From: Solirubrobacter ginsenosidimutans
GTDB lineage: Bacteria > Actinomycetota > Thermoleophilia > Solirubrobacterales > Solirubrobacteraceae
Assembly (NCBI RefSeq): GCF_027587205.1
Contig: NZ_JAPDOD010000014.1
Coordinates: 62,001-126,000, forward strand
DNA: 64,000 nucleotides
Reading direction: 5' to 3'
Shown: positions 59,133 to 64,000 of the stretch, in pieces
Numbering within the stretch: position 1 is the stretch's first letter
Layout: each line of letters opens with the position of its first letter
Position numbers and translations under genes: made by a program
The notes under the pieces: generated by a model
What the model was told of the DNA's origin: nothing
What the model saw: the letters and a program-made list of their open reading frames with translations, nothing else
Database searches by the model: none

Positions 59133-61266
59133 AACGGCGCGTGACGGAGGCGGTGCCGACCTGGCGGTCGATCGCCGCGCGCACGAGCCCGGGCAGCTGG
59201 TCGGCCGGAACGGGCGGGGAGTAGTGAAAGCCCTGGGCGAGGTCGCAGCCGATCGCCGCCAGCACCGCGCCCGAGGCGGCCGACTCGACGCCCTCGGCGA
59301 CGACCCGCAGGCCGAGCGAGCGACCGAGCGCCGACGTCGAGGCCACGATGGCCCGGTCCGCGGCGTCGCGGTCCATCGTCATCACGAACGACTTGTCGAT
59401 CTTGAGCTCGTTGACCGGCAGCCGCTTGAGGTGCTCCAGCGACGAGTAGCCGGTGCCGAAGTCGTCCAGCGCGAGGCCGCAGCCGAGCTCCTTCAGGTCG
59501 GCCAGCACCTCGCCCGCGCGCTGCGGATCGTGCAGCATCAGCGACTCGGTGACCTCGAGCGTGAGCACCTGCGGCGGTAGTCCGTGGCGCTCCAGGAGGT
59601 CCGCTACGTGACCCGGAGTGCGCAGGTCGAGCAGATTCTGCACCGCCAGGTTGACGGCGACGTGCAGGTCCAGCCCGTCGGCGCGCCAGGCGGCGAGCTG
59701 CGACAGCGCGGTCTCGAGCACGTGCAGCGTGAGCGGGCGCATCAGCGCGGTGTGCTCGGCGTGCGGCAGGAACGCGCCCGGGCCACGCAGACCGTGAACC
59801 GGATGCTGCCAGCGCACCAGCGCCTCGACCCCGGCGACCAGGCCGGTCTGCAGATCCACCTTCGGCTGGTAGTGCAGGACGAGCTCGTCGCGCTCCAACG
59901 CGCGCCGCAGCTCGGCCATCAGCGTGAGCCGTTCGCGCGAGTGGCGATCGCGCGACGGGTCGTAGGCCTGAAAGCCCGTGCGGGCCTCCTTGGCCTGGTA
60001 CATCGCGACGTCGGCGCGCTGCAGCAGCGCCTCGGCGTCCACGCCGTCGTCGGGACACAACGCGGCGCCGATGCTCGCGTCCATCACGACCTCGAGCCCG
60101 TCGATCTCGAACGGCGTCTGCAGCGCGATGCCGACGCGGCGGCTGAGCTCGGTGGCCTTCGCCAGCCCGGCGCCGGGGAGCAGGAGCGCGAACTCGTCAC
60201 CACCGAGGCGGGCGACGAGCCCGGCCTCCCCCACGACGTCCTGCAGCCGCGGGCCGAGCTGGGCGAGCAGGAGGTCGCCGGCGTGGTGCCCGAGCGTGTC
60301 GTTGAGCTCCTTGAAGCGGTCGAGGTCGACCATCGCGACGGCCAGCGGCGTGTCGCGGTCGCCGCCCAGCTCCTGCGCCAGGCGCTCGTGGAAGAGGCGG
60401 CGGTTGGCGAGCCCGGTGAGCTCGTCCGTCAGCGCCAGCTCGCGGCTGGCGTGCAAGGCGGTGTTCTCGACGAACGTCAGCGCCATCCGGCCGAGCACGG
60501 CGACCAGCGTCGCCGCCGACAGCCAGACCGCGGCGTCGAGCGTCCGGTGGAAGTGGTCGGCGACGAGCAGCGCGCCGACGACGAGGGCGAGCAAGGTCGG
60601 CGTGACGAGCGTCCGCCAGCCGTCGAAGGAGACCGGCCGGGGCGGCGACTCCGGGCTCCACGCGGCAGCGACGAGCGCGAACATCGACCCGATGCCGAGC
60701 AGCGGGACGAACCAGGCCTGCACCGCCCCGCCGACGCCCGCCGAGACGTGCGCCGCGTCCGCGCCGGCGCGCATCAGCACGCCCACCGCGAGCAGCAGCC
60801 AGACGGCGCGGACCCGGCCGCCGCGCAGCGTGAGCGCGACGACGACCATGACCAGCAGCAGCACGTCCCCCATCGGGAACGCGAGCGCGATCGCGGTCTT
60901 CCAGCCGCTGCCGATATCGGCCTGGATCTCGGCGCCGAGGATGTCGGTGACGATCGCCGCCCCGCCGAGCACACCGATCGCGCCGTCCAGCCACAGCGCG
61001 GGGCCGAAGCGCGGCATCCGGGCACGCGCGAACAGCAGCGCGGCGACGATCGACGCGGGGAAGAAGACGAGCAGCATCACGTCGGCGCCCGACGGGAACG
61101 CCAGCGCTCCGGAATGCCCCGCGAGCGTGACGCTTCCGGCCGCGTTGGCACCCACCGCGACGGCCAGCGCGAGCCACGCCCAGCGGTCCTGGCGGCGCTT
61201 GACCACGCGCACCAGCATCGCCGCGGTCGCGACGAGAACCGGCACACCGGCGAAGAGGACGTTCAC
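59131..61266 (-). CDS. Membrane GGDEF-EAL protein (cyclic-di-GMP turnover)
   Basis: 711 residues from GTG 61266 (GGAGG two bases upstream). Eight or so hydrophobic helices form a membrane sensor half (residues about 1-265). The GGDEF domain has an intact catalytic LGGDEFALLLP and DRFKELNDTLGHHAGD. The EAL domain has EALVRWQHP, the metal-site NLAVQNL and LDDFGTGYSSL, so both synthesis and hydrolysis of c-di-GMP look possible. Family knowledge: such hybrids switch between activities in response to the membrane input. The sensed signal is unknown. It is a single gene upstream of the M28 peptidase. Confidence 0.92.
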   Translation of the reverse strand: MNVLFAGVPVLVATAAMLVRVVKRRQDRWAWLALAVAVGANAAGSVTLAGHSGALAFPSGADVMLLVFFPASIVAALLFARARMPRFGPALWLDGAIGVLGGAAIVTDILGAEIQADIGSGWKTAIALAFPMGDVLLLVMVVVALTLRGGRVRAVWLLLAVGVLMRAGADAAHVSAGVGGAVQAWFVPLLGIGSMFALVAAAWSPESPPRPVSFDGWRTLVTPTLLALVVGALLVADHFHRTLDAAVWLSAATLVAVLGRMALTFVENTALHASRELALTDELTGLANRRLFHERLAQELGGDRDTPLAVAMVDLDRFKELNDTLGHHAGDLLLAQLGPRLQDVVGEAGLVARLGGDEFALLLPGAGLAKATELSRRVGIALQTPFEIDGLEVVMDASIGAALCPDDGVDAEALLQRADVAMYQAKEARTGFQAYDPSRDRHSRERLTLMAELRRALERDELVLHYQPKVDLQTGLVAGVEALVRWQHPVHGLRGPGAFLPHAEHTALMRPLTLHVLETALSQLAAWRADGLDLHVAVNLAVQNLLDLRTPGHVADLLERHGLPPQVLTLEVTESLMLHDPQRAGEVLADLKELGCGLALDDFGTGYSSLEHLKRLPVNELKIDKSFVMTMDRDAADRAIVASTSALGRSLGLRVVAEGVESAASGAVLAAIGCDLAQGFHYSPPVPADQLPGLVRAAIDRQVGTASVTRR

Positions 61267-61317
61267 TTCCTCCGGGATCGGCGCCGTGGCGCCGGACTTG
61301 ATGCGCCGCGCCGGGTT

Positions 61318-61647
61318 TCAGCGCGAAGTGGACGACTGTTCTGCGCGCCGCCACAGATGCCACGCGCTCCCCGCCGGCACGAGCACCGCGACGACCGCGA
61401 CGGCGATCAGCCCCCCGCCGGCCTGGACGAGCACGACCGCGAACACGAAGCCGGTCACGAACCCGCCGGGCCACAGCAGCGTGCCGATCAGCTTGTCGGT
61501 GACGCTCCACACCCGCGAGCGCCAGAGCAGCACCACGCCGACCACCCACCCGATCCCGACGAAGAACGCGCCGATCGCGAGCAGCGTGATGATCGACCAC
61601 TCGCTTCCGTCGGCCGGGGCCCGCTTCATCCGCTCAGGCTGGCTCAT
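61318..61647 (-). CDS. Small membrane protein
   Basis: 109 residues with three likely hydrophobic helices (IITLLAIGAFFVGIGWVVGVVLLW, LIGTLLWPGGFVTGFVFAVVLV, LIAVAVVAVLVPAG), a charged N-terminus and a basic C-terminus. No family recognised. It is upstream of the GGDEF-EAL gene on the same strand (51-bp gap) and divergent from the methyltransferase. Confidence 0.65.
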   Translation of the reverse strand: MSQPERMKRAPADGSEWSIITLLAIGAFFVGIGWVVGVVLLWRSRVWSVTDKLIGTLLWPGGFVTGFVFAVVLVQAGGGLIAVAVVAVLVPAGSAWHLWRRAEQSSTSR

Positions 61648-61683
61648 CGCGCCACGGTACTGGACCCATCATCCTCGAGAGGC

Positions 61684-62604
61684 ATGGAGGACCTGACCGA
61701 TCTGATGACGCCCTGGTGCGTCCACACCGTCGCGACACTGAAGATCGCGCGGCACATCGAGGCCGGAACCGACACGATCGACGCGCTCGCGACCGCCGCC
61801 GAGTGCGACCCGCGGGCGCTGCACAACGTGCTCGGCCACCTCGTCACGAAGGGCGTGTTCACCGAGCCCGAGCCCGGCCGGTTCGCGCTCACGGGGCCGG
61901 GAGGTGAGCTTCTCGGCATGCCGTTCTTCGACCTCGGCGGCATCGGCGGGCGCTTCGCGGGCGCGTGGGAGACGATCCCCGCCTACGTGAAGACGGGCAA
62001 GCCCGGCTACGCGGCCAAGTTCGGCCGCCCGTTCTGGGACGACCTCGCCGCCCATCCGGCGCTCGCGCAGGAGTTCGATGACCTGATCGGCCCGGGCGGT
62101 CATGCCCCGCCCGACCCGGAGTTCGGACTCGACTGGCCGTCGATCGCGACGGTGGTCGACGTCGGCGGCGGCATCGGCACGCTGCTGAACCGGATCCTCG
62201 AGGCCCACCCGCACGTTCGCGCCACGCTGGTCGACTTCCCCGGCACCGTGGAGCGCGCCGCGGGCGCGTTCGAGACGCGCGGCCAGAGCTTCTTCGACCC
62301 GCTCCCCGCGGGCGCCGACCTCTACATCCTGCGCAGCGTCCTCAACGACTGGCCCGACGAGGAGACCGACGCGCTGCTGCGCAACGTAGCGAGCGCGCTG
62401 GGCGAGCAGAGCCGGCTGATCGTCAGCGGCGGCGTCGCGCCCGACGACGCGCCGCGCCGGCTGATGATCGAGATGGTCCTGCTCGGCGGGACGACGGACT
62501 CGCTCGAGGCCTTCGCCGCGCGGGCGGCACGCGCGGGCCTTGCCGTCGTCCGCTCGGCGGAGCAAGCTGACGGACGCTTCTACGTCGAGCTCCGGAGGAA
62601 CTGA
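61684..62604 (+). CDS. SAM-dependent O-methyltransferase (family 2, winged-helix dimerisation domain)
   Basis: 306 residues from ATG 61684. The N-terminal helical dimerisation/winged-helix domain (TLKIARHIEAGTDTIDALATAAECDPRALHNVLGHLV) is followed by the SAM site VVDVGGGIGTLL, TLVDFPGTV and ILRSVLNDWPDEE, the last containing the Asp/Glu region near the catalytic base of plant-type and polyketide O-methyltransferases. The base itself is not a clear His. Family knowledge: these enzymes methylate phenolic or enolic hydroxyls of small molecules. The TfoX-like gene overlaps its stop by one base. Confidence 0.85.
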   Translation: MEDLTDLMTPWCVHTVATLKIARHIEAGTDTIDALATAAECDPRALHNVLGHLVTKGVFTEPEPGRFALTGPGGELLGMPFFDLGGIGGRFAGAWETIPAYVKTGKPGYAAKFGRPFWDDLAAHPALAQEFDDLIGPGGHAPPDPEFGLDWPSIATVVDVGGGIGTLLNRILEAHPHVRATLVDFPGTVERAAGAFETRGQSFFDPLPAGADLYILRSVLNDWPDEETDALLRNVASALGEQSRLIVSGGVAPDDAPRRLMIEMVLLGGTTDSLEAFAARAARAGLAVVRSAEQADGRFYVELRRN

Positions 62605-62939
62605 TGGCGTACGACGAACAACTCGAGGCGCGGGTCAATGACCTCATCCACGCCCGCCCCGGCGTGATCGAGCGCAAGATGTTCGGCGGCGTCGGCTGGA
62701 CGCTGAACGGGAACATGGCCGTCGGGATCATGCGCACCGATCACCTCTGCGTCCGGCTGCCTCCGGAGGAGGTCGACGAGGCGATCCGCGCCCCGTTCGT
62801 CCACGAGTTCGGGCGGCCCGGAGCCAAGCCGATGAAGGGGTTCGTGCTGATCGAGCCCGCGGGCCTGGAGGACGACGCGACGCTCGCCGAGTGGATCGAG
62901 CGCGGTACGGCGCGGGCGCTGGAGCTGCCCGCTAAGTAG
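62604..62939 (+). CDS. TfoX N-terminal-domain-like protein
   Basis: 111 residues; ATG shares a base with the methyltransferase stop (TGATG). The sequence KMFGGVGWTLNGNMAVGI and PMKGFVLIEPAGLEDDATLAEWIERG are typical of stand-alone TfoX-N proteins (YjhX/MmcQ-like fold) found across actinobacteria with unknown role. Despite the name there is no evidence for a competence function. The last 8 bases overlap the opposing gene. Confidence 0.85.
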   Translation: MAYDEQLEARVNDLIHARPGVIERKMFGGVGWTLNGNMAVGIMRTDHLCVRLPPEEVDEAIRAPFVHEFGRPGAKPMKGFVLIEPAGLEDDATLAEWIERGTARALELPAK

Positions 62940-63693
62940 CGGCGGCGGCGAGGTCCGCCGCGAGGTCGATCAAGGGCGCGTGGATGCCGGGCACGGCGGC
63001 CATCGCGCCGCTCGACGAGAGCGTCAGCGGCGCTCCGGCGTAGTCGGTGACCACGGCACCGGCGGCGCGGGCGATCGCGTGACCCGCGACGACGTCGTAC
63101 GGGTTGTTGTGGGCCAGGAACAGCCCCTGGATCTGGCCACCCACGAGCCAGCTCCAGAGCACGGACGCCGCGCCCACGCAGCGGAAGCGCAGCGCGCGCC
63201 GGTGGACTTCGCTGCCCAGGTCCAGGAAGGCGTCCATCCGCGGGCCGCCGCGATGGAACGCGTCGCCGACGGCCACGATCCCCTCGTCCAGGGCGGAGAC
63301 GTCGGACAACGCGCCGCCTGATGAGTCCACGCGCGTCCCGAGGAACGGCAGGTCGATCACGCCCAGTACCGGCACGCCGTCCTCGAGCAGTCCGACCATC
63401 ACGCCGCACAGCGGTGAGCCAGTGGCGTAGTTGATCGTCCCGTCGAGCGGGTCCACCACCCACACCCGGCCCTCGTCGAGCGCGGCGCCGCCGCCCTCCT
63501 CGCCGTAGAAGCCGATGTCCGGCGTCGAGGCGCCCAAGGCGCGCTTCAAGACGTCCTCGGACGCGGTGTCGACCTCGGTCAGGAAGTCCTTGGCCGCCTT
63601 GGCGGTGCGGGTGTGCGGCTGGTCGCGCCCCGCGCGCAGGACCGCGACCGCCTCGTCCACCGCGGCGTGCGCGGCTGCCAGTTCTCGTTCCAC
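62932..63693 (-). CDS. Inositol monophosphatase-family phosphatase
   Basis: 253 residues from GTG 63693. The metal-binding motifs are GEEGG (Glu), WVVDPLDGTINYATG (Asp/Asp) and the C-terminal YDVVAGHAIARAAGAVV (Asp), all intact. Family knowledge: Li-sensitive, Mg-dependent phosphatases acting on inositol phosphates, histidinol phosphate, 3'-phosphoadenosine phosphate or sugars. The histidinol-phosphate and SuhB types cannot be separated here. It ends a minus-strand unit that includes the small cupin. Confidence 0.9.
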   Translation of the reverse strand: MERELAAAHAAVDEAVAVLRAGRDQPHTRTAKAAKDFLTEVDTASEDVLKRALGASTPDIGFYGEEGGGAALDEGRVWVVDPLDGTINYATGSPLCGVMVGLLEDGVPVLGVIDLPFLGTRVDSSGGALSDVSALDEGIVAVGDAFHRGGPRMDAFLDLGSEVHRRALRFRCVGAASVLWSWLVGGQIQGLFLAHNNPYDVVAGHAIARAAGAVVTDYAGAPLTLSSSGAMAAVPGIHAPLIDLAADLAAAAT

Positions 63694-63697
63694 GCCC

Positions 63698-63928
63698 CTA
63701 GCGTGACACTGCGACCAGCACGGCGGGCTCGTCGCCCGGGTTGTGCAGCGCGCGCAACGGGATGCCTTGGAGGTACAGGAAGTCGCCGCGACCGAACGAC
63801 GAGCACGTGCCGGACACGCCGCGCAGCTCGATCTCCCCCGCCTGCACGACGACGAGCGCGTCGCGCCATTCGGCCTCGTCATACGCGCGGTCGTCCCCCG
63901 GCGCGACCACCCGCACCTCGAACCTCAC
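63698..63928 (-). CDS. Small cupin-like protein
   Basis: 76 residues from GTG 63928, overlapping the previous stop (GTGA). It is one half-cupin: ALVVVQAGEIELRGVSGTCSSFGRGDFLYLQGIPLRALHN, a double beta-strand barrel with a likely binding His but too short for a full metal site. Four bases separate it from the phosphatase gene. Possible small-ligand binding; function unknown. Confidence 0.7.
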   Translation of the reverse strand: MRFEVRVVAPGDDRAYDEAEWRDALVVVQAGEIELRGVSGTCSSFGRGDFLYLQGIPLRALHNPGDEPAVLVAVSR

Positions 63929-64000
63929 AACGTCTCCGGGAGCCCGAAGGCGGCGAACGCGGTCAGCGGAAACGCGAGGATCTCGGTGATCTCGCCGCCC
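63925..64000 (-). CDS. C-terminal end of an unidentified protein (5' part outside window)
   Basis: The open frame enters from the window edge and ends at TGA (63925-63927) after EITEILAFPLTAFAAFGLPETL. It overlaps the small cupin start, so it belongs to the same operon. Too short to identify. Confidence 0.6.
   Translation of the reverse strand, partial: GGEITEILAFPLTAFAAFGLPETL

Noticed and set aside
62604..62939. Competence regulator TfoX
   Set aside because: Only the N-terminal-domain-like fold is present; stand-alone forms are widespread and not linked to competence.

Overview
The window looks like chromosomal DNA of a very GC-rich Gram-positive actinobacterium. Class Thermoleophilia (a Solirubrobacter- or Conexibacter-like organism) is my best guess. 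The inference rests on near-uniform G/C third positions, many lipoproteins and very large secreted Ig/PKD/propeller proteins, a MeaA/MeaB pair, EfeO, actinobacterial GTG/TTG starts and ATGA/GTGA gene overlaps. No rRNA, CRISPR array, phage or transposase gene was seen.

Layout. 1-2.0 kb: end of meaA plus meaB (B12-dependent acyl-CoA mutase and its chaperone). 2.0-2.7 kb: a strong hairpin and the decayed tail of an ABC-2 permease. 2.7-12.3 kb: M13 peptidase, SGNH hydrolase, lipoproteins and two tandem degenerate M28/PKD proteins. 12.5-17.3 kb: a LysM protein gene; a tRNA-like gene with anticodon UAA that becomes a standard 73-nt tRNA if a 137-nt D-loop insert is removed; a divergent leucyl-tRNA-synthetase paralog 23 nt downstream; an AurF-type diiron oxygenase; and a GNAT. 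17.3-23.8 kb: EfeO, an EEP hydrolase, a drug-type ABC exporter, a class II amidotransferase and an RTX-repeat protein. 23.9-36.5 kb: a PKD-repeat protein, HpaI-type aldolase, GFA protein, YeeE/YedE pair, beta-propeller lipoprotein, PfkB kinase, aminotransferase and XRE-cupin regulator. 36.5-38.9 kb: an OmpA-like/metalloprotease protein with a contractile-injection-type N-terminal motif, and a lipoprotein. 38.8-54.6 kb: a four-gene minus-strand operon of giant exported proteins ending in an LCAT-like acyl hydrolase. 54.7-56.7 kb: an XRE / ImmA-IrrE / PIN-like module. 56.7-64 kb: NYN protein, intact M28 aminopeptidase, GGDEF-EAL protein, O-methyltransferase, TfoX-like protein, inositol-monophosphatase-like protein and a small cupin.

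The strongest candidate for an undescribed system is 13.36-17.27 kb: a private tRNA, aminoacyl-tRNA synthetase, N-oxygenase and acyltransferase, packed with 4- to 10-base gene overlaps. The synthetase has changed active-site and editing motifs and lacks the C-terminal LeuRS domain that contacts tRNA(Leu). The tRNA lacks the long variable arm of a true tRNA(Leu). This suggests a dedicated charging pair feeding either a tRNA-dependent biosynthetic pathway or UUA recoding. A second signal is a palindromic repeat family of about 45 bp with three copies here: one intergenic, one carrying the only good start codon of a lipoprotein gene, and one inside the coding sequence of a giant exported protein.
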